From NCBI GenBank assembly GCA_036924085.1, contig JAVGWX010000019.1, positions 7,318,141-7,382,140 on the forward strand: a stretch of 64,000 nt of DNA, written 5' to 3'. This stretch comes from Ariolimax columbianus. Lineage: Eukaryota > Mollusca > Gastropoda > Stylommatophora > Arionidae. The notes beneath the pieces are model-generated. The model was not told where the DNA came from. It worked only from the letters and a program-made list of their open reading frames with translations, and did no database searches. Made by a program: the position numbers and the translations under genes. Within the stretch, counting starts at the first letter, position 1; every line of letters starts with the position of its first letter. Positions 1 to 11,039 of this stretch are shown here, in pieces.

Positions 1-1230
1 TTTTTTGTAGATTCCATTCCTTGCAGCCATTTACCAAAGCTGGAATAACCATGCTGTTGAAGGTGTGAGCTGTATCCTTGTCATTTGCCGAAGAATGGGT
101 TTGATACGATCGAAGCTGAGCCATCCTGCTGTTATCCGTCGTGAAATCTCATAATCTATTTTATGGGAGTTTGTTATTTCTTTGTCCAGATAAATGTACA
201 AGTCCATGTTTTCGATGGGATCACTTTCTAACAGCAGTTCCACTTGTAGGTGAAAAGGGTTCAGTATGTTCTGGATATTCTTTAAATTGATTTCTTGGTG
301 AACTTCCAGTCTTGCTTCGTTGAGCTCACTTATGTATTGCTTAGCCTCTCTGATGCTGTGACTGGAGATTAGTATGTTATTAGCAAATCTTAAGTGAGTG
401 AACTTTTCCTGTCTATGGCAATGCCTTTATCTTCCCAATTTGGTTTTCTGTAGACTTCCTCAAGAGTTGCTGTGAAAAGTTTTGGGGATATTGTATCACC
501 CTGTCAGGTGCTACATTATGTTGGTATGACAATTGACCTGTAAAATGGGATTAATCTCGGTTGAACAGCCCTCATTTATCTATTCCATCAGCTGAGCAAA
601 CTTTTTATCAATATCTTGATTTATCAAAGCATTCACCACTTCTGTTATTTCAAAGCTGTCAAAGATTTTTTCCATAGTGAAAAAGAAAAGCAAGGCACAA
701 AAGGCATATGTATTTCTCATGATCTCTCCATTAACTGGTTGATTGTGTTCAGGTGGCTGATGGTTGAGTAGCCTTTCCTAAAACATGTATGCTCTCATCA
801 AGTTGCTTCTCTAATCCGGTCTCAATTACTGGTGTGAACAAATTGCTCATGTGAACAACCTGTACATGGGTGAAAGCAAACAAAACGGACTATAGTTCGC
901 CAGGTTTTGTGTCCCTGTACCAATGAATTAAAATTATTTTGGATGATTTCCATTGGTCAGGAACTTGACCTTCATTAAGGCAATTGCTGAATTGCTGAGT
1001 GAACTGTCATGCTGGTGTTTCCTTCTCTGTCTGAATTACTTATGTAGTGATCCAATGCAGTCCTTGGTTTTTCCTAATTTTAAGTGTTTGATCGCATACA
1101 ATATTTCATCTGCTTCGATCAATGGTATGGCACCTATTTTATACTGTGTGACTTTTTGCTAACTACAGCCATTGATGCGAGAGATCAGTGTAATACTTCT
1201 TACATTCTGATTCTAATTTTAGTTTATCTG
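1..1230 (-). mobile_element. RTE-like LINE fragment, reverse transcriptase
   Basis: Reading the minus strand gives degraded reverse transcriptase. Around 520-410 is GDTISPKLFTATLEEVYRK, then LRFANNI where the catalytic Y/F-A-D-D box has become FANN, so the copy is dead. At 243-31 is the thumb-side block EISRRITAGWLSFDRIK, typical of RTE/BovB-type RTs. Stops and frameshifts are common. The 3' end lies beyond the window start. Confidence 0.7.
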
Positions 1231-1242
1231 TAATTGTGGTAT

Positions 1243-1497
1243 TTTGTTGTTTGTTTGTTGCGTTTGCCTTTATTTCTCTATTCCCCAAGGCGGTGTGCGT
1301 TGCACTACTGTTTTTATTTTGCTTCTGTCGGCCCATTGCATCTGCGTTCGGCATGCATATTATGTAAGGTTCTGCTTCCTCCTGCATTTTTAAAGGGTCT
1401 GCTTCCCCCCAGTAATGGTCAGTGCTGTGATGGGGAGCGAACCCAACACATTTGGGTTGTGAGCCGTGTCACTTAACCACAAGCACACACTGTCTCC
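1243..1497 (-). mobile_element. SINE-A copy 1 (tRNA-derived SINE)
   Basis: Minus-strand copy of the SINE whose best copy is at 3079-3336. The tRNA-like head with box A and box B lies at the right end and the tail at the left. It is bounded by a perfect 12-bp target duplication (taattgtggtat) at 1231-1242 and 1498-1509. It splits the minus-strand LINE around it. Confidence 0.9.
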
Positions 1498-1509
1498 TAA
1501 TTGTGGTAT

Positions 1510-3067
1510 CATTTTCATGTTTCTGAGCATTCATAAGCCACTTTGACTGAAGAAGATCATTTCTACATTTGATTATACTTGGTCTTGTCTCGGCTGCTTT
1601 GATCAAATTTTGTAACCTATGTTGTTCATAGTCTACTCTGAGTCTGCACCTGATTTGTTTGTTAAGCTCGCATAAACTTTATATTGTTGAGCAGGCCACC
1701 GTCTTTCAGCTATCTCTTTATTGCTAGAAGTTTTTTGCTGTTTTCAATGATCTGATTGCATTTTGTTGCATTTGGTACCTTTGTCAAAGTGAAGCAATTA
1801 TTCTGCTTTTTGAATCAAATGTCCAATGTGACAAGCAGGAGATTCTGGGCACTGCCAATCCTGTCACCAAATGTGTTCTATCATTCTAGGAGCATAACAT
1901 ATTATGAGAACCTTTTGTGAGAGAGAGTGTTCGTTTTCATCGTTGCTCTAACTTGTCTATGGTCGCTGTCTATATTTAGCTGATGTAATGCTTCTACGTT
2001 AGTAAAACAATTGATGTCAAGATATTTCTCTAATTCTCTTTTAAAGATATCACACTTATCCTTCTCTGATATGACCAAAATGGAGGCTTGTTAAACCATT
2101 TCTCTGACCCAGCATGAAAAGGGGATTAAACTTATACCAGTCTCTGGAGGTATGCTGTTTCAATATCTGCTATAAACTCATGCCTTAGCTAGCTTTTTTT
2201 TACCTATTGAGATTCTAACATGATGACTACCCTTGATAAAGTCCTTGATCTTTGAGCTGAGGTCACTACTTCTATCTTTATTCTTGTACTGGAGGCTGTT
2301 GTCCTATTTGCCCTACTTCCCTCAGCTACAATCTGACTTCTCATTCCAGCTAAAAAGCTCAAACCAGATTTTATAACCAAGGAGCACCAATCCGTCGGTA
2401 GATATGAACTGAGTGTTATCATGTATCAGCCAGTTAACTTCTAGCTCTGTTTTCCCATTGCACCACTCCCTGCATAGTGCTATTGTGACTTGACAATCTG
2501 TTATACCATTACCAGTGTGGACTCATTCTTCTCCCTATCACCTCGACTGCGGTCACCTGTCCAATTATTCTCTTTGTCTATGCATCTATGACACCTCTCT
2601 CTTGATTCTTGTTTCCTTACTCATGTCTGAGGTAATTTGGAAATTCATATCTAAATGTCAGACAAACGTCCTAGAACTTATCACATCTTCTAAATCCTGT
2701 GGTATCGCTAATGAAACATGAAACAGTCACAATACTCCATTCTGGATGTATTCTAACTTTTCACACTGTCATCTTTGTAATGTGGAGATATCCAATCCAT
2801 AATCAATGACTGACAAGACCAGCCGACGATATAGGATAAAATATCAGTGGTTGTTCAACTTCTGTCACAGCGACTGTTTCTTGCCTGTACAGGAAGTCCT
2901 CATAGACAACATATGCAAATGTACCATTGTTACCCCAGGTCACCTTCATTGGTCTGTAACTGCCCAGTGTATTTGTAGGATGTGTTCATTTTCTGGATGG
3001 GACATTATTTTTCTGGCCACTTTCTTCTCAAGTACTTTGCAATAGACATTCTGAAAGGTACTTATTC
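1510..3067 (-). mobile_element. Probable continuation of minus-strand LINE remnant
   Basis: No open frame longer than about 90 codons. Minus-strand conceptual translation gives short pieces in changing frames that resemble the 5' half of a LINE, for example a block at about 2050-1960 with a ...TSAKYRQRP... reading. No catalytic motif was placed with certainty, so this is a low-confidence extension of the RT fragment at 1-1230. Confidence 0.35.
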
Positions 3068-3078
3068 AATGGTTACAG

Positions 3079-3336
3079 GGTGACGGCGTGGCCTAGTGGT
3101 TATGTGACACGGCTCACAACCATAAGGTGCTGGGTTCGATCCCCATCTCAGCACCGGCCGTTACCCCGGGGAAGCAAACCCTTAGAAAATGCAGGAGGAA
3201 GCAGACCCTTACATAAAATGCATGCTGAAGTCGGATGCACTGGGCCGACAGGCGCAAAATAAAAACGCAGTGCAATGCACACCGCCTTGGGGACTTGAGA
3301 AATAAGGCGAACGCAAAAACAAAAAACAAAAAAAAA
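3079..3336 (+). mobile_element. SINE-A copy 2, reference copy
   Basis: Full-length tRNA-derived SINE. RNA polymerase III box A (tggcctagtgg, 3089-3099) and box B (ggttcgatccc, 3133-3143) are well formed and correctly spaced. A body of about 170 bp follows, with the conserved core gctgaagtcggatgcactgg, and then an A-rich tail. Target duplication atggttacag lies at 3069-3078 and 3337-3346. It is the most intact copy here and defines the family. Confidence 0.93.
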
Positions 3337-3446
3337 ATGGTTACAGAGTGATGTGGGTTCATTTTCATGTTTATGGAGTGGATGTAGATAGCTGGGGAGC
3401 CAGACCTCAGACACTGAGGCCTTCTCTAGTTTTTGTTGCTATGGAT

Positions 3447-3746
3447 GAGTCAGCGATCCATTGCTGACTGATAGCATCAGGAGCAGAGACCAAGACCCTT
3501 CTACAGTGATCCTGGATAACAGGCTGCAACAGAGCAGACTGGCTAACTACAAGGAATCGAAGAGGGAAGGAAACCCGGTACTCAAAAATGCCTGCTGAAG
3601 TCGGATGTGTCGGATGGAAAGCTTCAAATATCAGTCAAGCTGTAAATGACACAACGCATTCTGTTCTCAGGACTGTGTTCTGCTACTTGTAAGCCCTTTT
3701 CAGGGCTTGGTAGAGAGAGATTGAGAACAAACAAAAAAAAAGTTGC
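3447..3746 (+). mobile_element. SINE-B copy 1
   Basis: Second SINE-like family. It shares a middle block (accaagaccct ... gataacaggctg) with copies at 42655 and 57661, and shares with SINE-A the core gctgaagtcggatg followed by a caaat-rich stretch. It ends in an A-rich tail and is flanked by tgctatggat at 3437-3446 and 3747-3756, which looks like a 10-bp target duplication. Confidence 0.7.
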
Positions 3747-3756
3747 TGCTATGGAT

Positions 3757-4145
3757 TAAGTAGCATTGTCTCTCATCTTTTGAACCACTGCCAAGTAATG
3801 GTATTTATATATTGGGTGTCTTGTTAGGTAACTGTTTATTTTTTTTAAATGTGTTCAATTTATCTGGCCTAAGAAGTAGAACCATTTTGCTAACATTGTT
3901 GTGCGTGTGGTACTCAAACAGATAATGATTTAAGGTTTTGATGTCTTGTCTATAGCAGTATTCCACTTCTTCACCACATTTTCAATTTCTGCATTATCCA
4001 GCTGCCTGATGTGACAATTCTGTACTCCATTGGGATCTGTGGTTGTGTTCTTGCTGGTACTTAGAATATATTCCACCTCTGTCTCAATTATAAGGTCTAC
4101 ATAAACCTCTTTCAATCACTTCATCACAAATTTCAAAAGTGGTCA
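3757..4145. other. No recognisable feature
   Basis: AT-rich DNA with only short shadow ORFs on both strands. Nothing recognised. Confidence 0.5.
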
Positions 4146-4482
4146 ATGCTGTTAAATATGATTCACAATGCTTCACTACAAAATGATGGCATGCGTGCAT
4201 CAAACAACATTTCATTTTTGATTGCTCAGTCTGGGAAGCCACATAAAATTTGTGAAAAGCTAATCCTACTAGCACTCAGTGAGGTTCTGAGCTCTGGTTT
4301 GCATATGTCACCACATGATATAATTAATTAAGATCATTCCTCTCAGCACCAATTCAGTGCATAGATGAAATGACTGAGAATGTGGAAGATACACTGCAAC
4401 AGAATTTGCATTACAGATGGGCTAGTCAACTTTGCCAGACAATGAATTTTTGCTTCTTGCTTATATGCGTTTTTATAAAAGA
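4146..4482 (+). pseudogene. hAT transposase remnant, N-terminal half (ZBED5/SCAND3-like)
   Basis: The plus strand encodes SYLIAQSGKPHKICEKL-like sequence (SFLIAQSGKPHKICEKLI), then LSEVL...SPHDIIN, and after a frame change NEFLLLAYMRF. These match in order the transposase family from which vertebrate ZBED5/SCAND3-type proteins were domesticated. The frame is broken between 4331 and 4432 and the match ends abruptly at about 4482, where a minus-strand LINE end is inserted. The C-terminal part reappears at 5388. This is a dead DNA transposon, not a host gene. Confidence 0.75.
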
Positions 4483-4484
4483 CC

Positions 4485-5045
4485 AGAGTTTGGCTCTTCT
4501 TCTGTGTTCAGCCTTTTCGGTCATGCTATATCTATAGTCCCGTCGCTAGGACAAAGTCCACAGTCCTCTCCAGATCTGGGTGGCATCCCCACAGCTTCTT
4601 CTTCACCTCGACTCCCTCTCACCAGGTTTAGCATCATAGATCTCTGTATATTGGGCAGTCCTGTAGGATGTGTTCACGGGTCTGGACTCTGGTTCCACAT
4701 GGGCTGTCACGTGTGTGATATCTTGAGCCGATGTAGGTGACCTAATAGTTTGTAGTGGCCTGTTCTCAAAGGAAAGGTGGTGGTTTGTTGGTCTCTGTGG
4801 AGCTGATGGATTGGGTCAGGTCTAATGCTTATTTCCATGTCTTTATTTCCTTTTTAGTTGTACTGATTGTGGCTGATAATTTTTGCCTCATGGTAAGACA
4901 CTGCGTTGATAAGTTGCTCCATCTTGCCACCAGCTTTGGACAGTGCACCCTTTCTCTCATTCCCTGTGATTCCACAATGGTAGTATAGCCACTGAAGAGT
5001 AACTGTTGATGTTTTTTAGATTTTGTTGAGCTTTGATCTGATTTT
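4485..5045 (-). mobile_element. LINE 3' end: RNase H tail and CCHC-like region
   Basis: Minus-strand reading gives HCGITGNERKGALSKAGGK, the C-terminal RNase H block of I/Jockey-type LINEs, followed downstream by FPLRTGHYKLLGHLHRLKI and CGTRVQTREHILQDCPIYR, the zinc-knuckle-like end of such ORF2 proteins. It separates the two halves of the hAT remnant, so it was probably inserted into it. Confidence 0.75.
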
Positions 5046-5056
5046 CCAAAGCATTT

Positions 5057-5284
5057 TTTTTTTGCGTTCGCCTTATTTCTCAAATCCCCAAGGCGGTGTG
5101 CGTTGCACTGTGGTTTTTACTTTGCTCCTGTCGGCCCAGTGCATCCGACTTCAGCATGCATTTTATATAAAGGTCTGCTTCCTCCTGCATTTTCTAAGGG
5201 TTTGCTTCCCCGAAGTAACGGCCGGGGCTGTGATGAGGATCGAACCCAGCACCTTCGGGTTAAGAGCCGTGCCGTCCCCAGTTA
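5057..5284 (-). mobile_element. SINE-A copy 3
   Basis: Minus-strand SINE-A with T-rich tail at the left (5054-5063) and tRNA-like head at the right. Imperfect target duplication caaagcattt / caaagtattt at 5047-5056 and 5285-5294 (one mismatch), so it is older than the 1243 copy. Confidence 0.85.
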
Positions 5285-5387
5285 CAAAGTATTTGCAAAA
5301 TTAACTATACCCAAGCGCAATAAAGGCTGTCACGAGCCACACCAATTTCCGAGTTTATCTGAGCTATAACAAAAAATGGGGATACAT

Positions 5388-5770
5388 GATCATGATCTGA
5401 AAGTTTAATGTGCTGCATGAAGGTATGCCTGAGCGATTCGAGGATCTTCTTGTGATAGAAATTCTAGACTGGGTGAAAAATCCATTTTCAGAAATTGAGG
5501 AAGTTGGAGGAAGAACAAACTGAGCTACAAAATGACATTGTTCAAGAAATCTTTTCAGGAGTTTTGGTTACAGAAGGAAATTTTGGATCACTATCCTGCA
5601 TTATGGAGAGTGGTTATAAAGCTACTGGTTGAATTTCCAACATCATATTCCATGGAAAGTGGTTTTAGTGTGATCAACCTACTTCTTTCCAAGCAAAGAA
5701 ATTGACTCCAGATTACTGAATGTGGTGAATTAAGACTATGTTTAGTGATTTCTTCTTCATACACTTTCAG
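5388..5770 (+). pseudogene. hAT transposase remnant, C-terminal dimerisation region
   Basis: Plus-strand reading with two frameshifts gives RFEDLLVIEILDWVKNPF, then LEEEQTELQNDIVQ, then EFWLQKEILDHYPALW and LLVEFPTSYSMESGFSVI, ending in KQRN and CGELRLCL. This order is the hATC dimerisation region and continues the transposase begun at 4146. SINE-A copy 3 and a LINE end separate the halves. Confidence 0.75.
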
Positions 5771-5839
5771 ACATGACTTATTCTTCATACACTTTCAGAC
5801 ATCAACTTGAAAATATCAAAAGAAAGCAGTGGCTAGCTA

Positions 5840-6410
5840 GCCTGAGGTTATTGGTATCTCTATAGAGCTTGTCCAGGAATGGTATCAGGGATGTCCACAC
5901 ATGCTTTCTCTGTTCCTTGTATGTTGGACACATCTGGTGATGATGTTTAGCAGTTATTTTGTCAGTGCCGCAGACACATTCATTTTTTTGTCCTATTCTT
6001 AGTGTGTTGAGCAGATGGTATATCAGTCTGTTGTAACCTGTGCAGAGTCTAAAGATTACTACCTGCTCACCTCTGTTGAGCTGGTAATATGCGTCATTTA
6101 GTTGATGACATGTGCGTTCTTTTTCCCACTTTTTCCATTTCTGTATCTACACCTAGTAAATCTCTTGGCCTCTTCATAAGTTATATACCAAATTGAGATA
6201 GCTTTTTACCTTCTCTTGACAGTCTGTCAGCCTCTTCATTGTCAAAAATGGTGCAATGATATGAATCCATTGTATCACAATTCACTTGAACCGATGATAC
6301 AGTTTATAGAGTATTACTCTTAGTTCCTTTAGGTCTGTATTTTTCTGGCACCTCAGTGCTGCAACCACTGCTCTTTCAGAGTAGAATATTGTATCTTCTG
6401 TTGGAAGAGA
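5840..6410 (-). mobile_element. LINE 3' end, RNase H plus zinc-knuckle region
   Basis: The minus strand reads FYSERAVVAAL, DNEEADRLSREGKKLSQFG (RNase H active-site D in the NEEAD box) and then NECVCGTDKITAKHHHQMC and CPTYKEQRKHVWTSL. The last part is clearly related to the plus-strand fragment immediately to its right, so the two ends of one family face opposite ways. Confidence 0.75.
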
Positions 6411-6413
6411 GCA

Positions 6414-6706
6414 AGTTGTGGTCTTCAGACTCCGCACAGGCCACAACAGACTGAGGTACCACCTATTCAATAAACTGAAGATAGGTGGCATTGACGAATG
6501 CACTTGTGGTACCGGGAAAATGACCGCTGAACATCTGTTGCAAAACTGCCCGACATACGAGGACCAGAGAAAGCACATGTGGCCATCACCAGTGGCAACA
6601 CTAGACAAGCTCTATGGCAGTGTCGACAGCTTCAGGATGACCGTTGCTTTCTTCGAAAAAATACAGGTTAACGTTTGACAGCCAACGAAGAAGAAGAAGT
6701 ATCTCC
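6414..6706 (+). mobile_element. LINE 3' end with (GAA)n tail
   Basis: Open frame 6418-6678 reads FRLRTGHNRLRYHLF, CTCGTGKMTAEHLLQNC and CPTYEDQRKHMWPS, the C-terminus of ORF2 from an RNase H-type LINE. A stop is followed at once by a gaagaagaag tail (about 6692-6705), marking a true 3' end. 5'-truncated copy. Confidence 0.8.
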
Positions 6707-8200
6707 TATTGCTGTTTTAATATTTCCTGTTCTTGTCTATTTACTCTCACTTATTTCTAACATGTATAATCTATAGTTTCACATTTCTGTTGGGGTCTGT
6801 TTTAGTTTGCTTACCTCATTCATTGTCCCATGATTCACAATCCAATTCTTGTATCACATTTTGCACCCAAAACATCCATGACCATTTCAGTGATGTGTTT
6901 TCGACTTCTACTACTGTCAATCATGTGAGCTTTACCATTATAAAGTAACTTCGTCTGTCACTGATTATATAACAATGTAATTTATTTTACATAGACTGAG
7001 GTGTTGTCCCAGTGCCAGAATCCTGCAAGACTGGTATGTCAATTTGTCTGTCTAACCCTTTCATACATAGACCTGTCCAGCTTGGTAAAACCTGCCAGAA
7101 GAGAAACTCCTGATGGCATAATTCCGATGGCAGTATGCAGGAGATATTCCTTAGTTTCCTGCCAACATCTCTATCCTCCTTGTCTGTCTGAAAAATGTAA
7201 TTAAGAAATCTAAGGTCCTTTTCTTCCCCTGTCTTCAGGGGAGTTCCTGTGAAATCTGGAGTAGTGGAGATAAGCTGACTTGTATTCTTCTTAATCTACT
7301 ATTGATGCATGTACCAGACGTTTATGAGGGTATTGTCATTAGTCTTTAAAACAATTTGGTTGCTCTACATTTTTTCTTATTAAATTAATCAAACTCATGA
7401 TGAGTATGACGTCACTTTTGGTATCTTCGTCACTCTTTTATTACCTTCTCCTATTCTTTCAATACATGTTCTACTGTTTTATTCCACCATGGGGGTTGTA
7501 TGAAAGTGGTCTAGTGTTTGAAGGTCTTGCACAGTTTATGTACATTGTCATTAAACCTATTTAAGTTTCCTGTCTGGTTGTTTTTCTTTTCTTGATGAGG
7601 ATGACACATGACAGGTGATCACTTTCCTGTGTCTCCAATACGATCCAGTGTGTTAAGTAAGCAGCACCACTAGCCATGTGCTAGATCAATGACATCATCT
7701 ATATACCCAGACAAAGATGTTATCGTGTTGGAGGTGCATCAATTATGATTGTGCTGTTTGTGTGACATAGTGCCTGTCCCAAAGTAATTTTGTGCCTCTT
7801 GTCATCAGTGGCATTTCCTCACTCCTTTGATCTAGCATTAAAATCTCCAACAGTCAAGCACTTCTGAAAGTTCAGTTCAGGTATCATCTCAACAGTGAAT
7901 AGATCTCCAAGGTTCTCTGTTTCTTGCCTTGATGGCACAATCTGCCAAGGTTTTTTTCAGTACGTCTTGTGATCTTTTAATTTTTGAATTCCTTTTTTTT
8001 TTACCCCAGGAGATACACTTCATTTTTCTGTACATCCACGTTTCAAAAGTATAAATTCTCTTCTGTTTTTACACTTTGCAGCAAAGACATAACACTTGAT
8101 CACTCTCATTTTTAATTTGTGATTGACATATAACTCATGTTAGTGAAATGAGATTTGGCATCTCCAGTTTTTTTGTGAATTTAATTTTCAAGATAAAAAA
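6707..8200 (-). mobile_element. Decayed LINE endonuclease region
   Basis: Between about 8000 and 7590 the minus strand in mixed frames gives NLGDLFTVEMIPELNFQKC then VGDFNARSKEWGN, the GDFN box of an apurinic-type LINE endonuclease, followed by GQALCH. Flanking sequence on both sides is too decayed to assign. Confidence 0.55.
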
Positions 8201-8205
8201 AGCTG

Positions 8206-9365
8206 TTGACCTGTTTAGTATTTGACCACATATTTTTCTGTAGAGTAAAATATGAATATGCAGTTCAAGTGCCATCTCTGCACCAAAGGTTGGCTGCAAT
8301 GGATCTCCAGTGTACTCTATCTCTTGCCAAAATGGTTCAATCTGAGAGGTTTTTTCAAGTCATCTCTGAATGTTATCCACCCACTTAAAGCATTGTCTGC
8401 CTCTTGAACGACTGCCTTTCAGCCTACCCTCCAGTATGGCCTTCAACAAAGGATGTATGTCTTGTTATATGACCAAAATAACGTAACTGTCTAACCCTAA
8501 TTATGGTTATTAATTCTCTTTTCACCCTCTTCTTCAACACCTTCAAATTTGTTTTCTTCTCTTTCCAAGAAATGCAACCTAATCTTCTCTATACCCACAT
8601 TTTGAAGACTTTAATACTCTTTTTCAACTTGTTATTCATTGTCCATGTTGCTGTGCCATAAAGCAGTGATGAGTATACATAACACCTGACAATTCTCAAT
8701 TTCAAATTCTGGTTTATCTGTTTGGATGTCAGTATGTGTCATATGTTGTTGAATACCATTTTGGTCATACCTATTCTCTTTCTGATTTCTTTTTCACAGC
8801 TGCCTTCTTCCATTGTAATATGACCTAGAAAGGAGAAACTCTGTACCTGTTCAAGTAGTTGATCTTTTATTTTTATCTGCATATATGGTTTCTTGTCACT
8901 TTTCCCAATTATCATAGTCTGTTTTCTTTATGTTTATGTCTAATCCAAATTCTTGACTAATTTTGTGTCATTTTGTCACAAGCTCCTGTATTTCTTGCTA
9001 ACTATTTGTCATCAAAACTGTATCGTCCTCATATCTAAGATTATTCATTGCCACTCCTCCAATGACAAGCCCTGGCATCCCTTTTATCTGTTTGAATAGT
9101 TGTTATGTGTATATATTAAAAAGACAAGGGTATAATGCACATCCCTGTCTTACTCCTCTTTTTACATCTTTACTTGGAGAGCATAACTTTCCTGATTTTA
9201 TTGTAGCAGTTTGTTCCCAGTACAGATTACCGTGCAATCAGTCTTATGTCCTTACCATCTAGACCTATTTCTTGGAGACATTTAATTAATTTCTCATGTT
9301 GGACTCTGTCAAAAGCCTTCTGATGCACACAGTTAAAAAAGCATGTCATCTAATTTCCTTCAACG
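8206..9365 (-). mobile_element. RTE/BovB-like LINE reverse transcriptase remnant
   Basis: Minus-strand frames give FDRVQHEKLIKCLQEIGLD near 9330-9270 and, toward 8400, EGRLKGSRSRGRQCFKW, the connection-region signature of BovB-like RTs. Multiple frameshifts and stops. The left end runs into sequence of unclear origin at about 8206. Confidence 0.65.
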
Positions 9366-10283
9366 TTTACTCTTCCCAAGTTTTTTCTTTTCTCTCCTGT
9401 TGCCTTCCCTGTCTTCCTTCTGCATCTATCTTTCTTGACACCATCGACTAGAATCAACAATGGCTGAGCACGAATCTCCTTAACTGCCACAGTGACTCTT
9501 ATTTGAGGTTTATCATCAGAGTTTTTTTTCTTCTAGAAGAGCTGCCTGCCAGACTAATGAGTCTGGGTTGTAACAGATCACATGTGTATTTCTATTCAGT
9601 TCTTCCAAGAAAGCATAAATATATAGTTGATCATCCGTTATTCCTACATATTCCATTGTTCAGTATCTGTCCTATTGTTACTTCTTACACCAGAACATGC
9701 TGGTTTTAACCAGAACAAAAAATACACAATATAGTCCATGTTAGCCACATCACTCTTAATATTAATAGGTATTTAAGTTATTTTTATTTCCCAAAGTTGC
9801 AGTTTTGTTGTTTGTTATTTCTTTGTGTTTTTAATAGCAGCCGAAGCTTTCCATTTGTGTCTATATCCATCTCTCAAACTAAGTACCGTTACAGTCCTTA
9901 GCCTTCACTTCAAAATTATTATTTTTGGTTTTGAAAAATGTTCATAATTGTAAAATAAACTACTAGGGCTTTATGGAATTTTAAAAAGCTTTTATAGCTT
10001 ATACATTGTATTTTGGTCAATTTCTTGTGACAGTAATCTCTTTTTGTTGCATTTTTTTGTGAATAACTGGTTACCTTACAGGCTAAACTGTAAGAAGAAG
10101 AAACCAACTGACCTTGAAGATAAAGCCATATTTCTGATTTTCTTTCATGCAAGCTATGTAAATATTTTCTTTCATGCAAGCTATGTAAATAATGTGTTAA
10201 ATAGTATTGTGCCTCTTTTTTAAATCTGAAGACATGTAAGCATGTGACTAAAAGCATATTTTCTTCTCCTTATCTCTGATTAG
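9366..10283. other. Intron or upstream DNA of the host gene, with a 27-bp tandem duplication
   Basis: No coding signal. A perfect direct duplication of a 27-bp unit (attttctttcatgcaagcta...) fills 10137-10163 and 10164-10190. The pyrimidine-rich run before the 10284 splice acceptor is at the right end. Confidence 0.55.
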
Positions 10284-10583
10284 ATGTGAATGCTACAACT
10301 TTGGAGCTAAAAGTAAATGATGTCATAGCTGTGGAGGCAAATGGTTCTTGTGGCAGAAATTTTAAAGCAAAGCAAAAGAACAAAATAGAGTTGTGCTGCT
10401 CTAACACAGCCTCACCTTGCTATCCCAGAATTGTTATCAATGGAAAGGTTGTTGCTGAAAACCAGACACCCTGTGTTGGTTTTACATCAGATAAAACAAA
10501 TGTCACAATTAATGTGGCAAAATCATATTCAGTCTGCTCATTGAATGACTACATCACACGCAAGACCTGCATGATAGAAACAG
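10284..10583 (+). CDS. Host gene exon: cysteine-rich extracellular module
   Basis: Exactly 300 bases, open throughout, between acceptor ctctgattag and donor gtaagg. Both boundaries are phase 1, so this is a symmetrical module of the kind shuffled between extracellular proteins. The peptide begins (D)VNATTLELKVNDVIAV and carries seven cysteines (SCGR, ELCC, SPCYP, TPCVGF, YSVCSL, KTCM) and potential N-glycosylation sites NAT, NGS, NQT and NVT. Beta-strand-like alternation (VIAVEANG, KIELCC, VTINVA) fits an Ig-like or other small beta domain, but no family is recognised. Nothing upstream in the window supplies a signal peptide, so the gene starts outside. The codon gtg at 10286 is internal, not a start. 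The exon joins in frame to those at 32938, 34933 and 46003. Confidence 0.8.
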
Positions 10584-10796
10584 GTAAGGTAGTTTTCCAC
10601 TAAGTGTTTTTAAGGTCCTGCTGTACCCATTAATACCAGTTGCATAGTTTTTAAATGTTGCATTGCTACTGATAAAGGTTACCAATCTCAGTGTAACTAG
10701 TGACACGTGTTTTAATTCACAAAAACATATTAGATCACATCTTAGTTTACATATATGTGACACAATTTATATTTTTCCTAAAAGTATTTTAGTGCC
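10584..10796 (+). other. Host intron start
   Basis: Sequence after donor gtaaggt; no feature seen before the SINE at 10797. Confidence 0.6.
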
Positions 10797-11030
10797 ATTA
10801 AGTGGCACAGCTCACAACCGTAGGTGCTGGGCTCGATCCCCATCACAGCACTGGCCGTTACCCCGGGTAAGCAAACCCTTAGAAAATGCAGGAGGAAGCA
10901 GACCCTTACATAATATGCATACTGAAGTTGGATGCACTGGGCTGACAGGCGCAAAATAAAATCCACAGTGCAACGCATACCGTCCTGGAAATTCGAAAAA
11001 TAAGGCGAACGAATAGGGAAAAAAAAATAT
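10797..11030 (+). mobile_element. SINE-A copy 4, 5'-truncated
   Basis: Plus-strand SINE-A starting inside the tRNA-like head (box A is lost, box B survives as ggctcgatccc). The core reads actgaagttggatgcactgg. Ends in an A-rich tail at about 11019-11028. No target duplication found. Confidence 0.85.
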
Positions 11031-11039
11031 TGTGTTTCT

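Noticed and set aside
1163..1476. Short ORFs 1163-1387 (-) and 1234-1476 (+)
   Set aside because: Both fall in SINE-A copy 1. The same peptides (LPPAFSKGLLP) recur wherever the SINE occurs.
3079..3150. tRNA gene
   Set aside because: Boxes A and B are good, but the sequence has a SINE body, A-tail and target duplication, and acceptor ends do not pair.
10286..10603. Stand-alone 105-aa ORF starting at gtg
   Set aside because: Starts and ends at canonical splice sites. It is an internal exon; the start codon and the last residues (KVVFH) are intron read-through.
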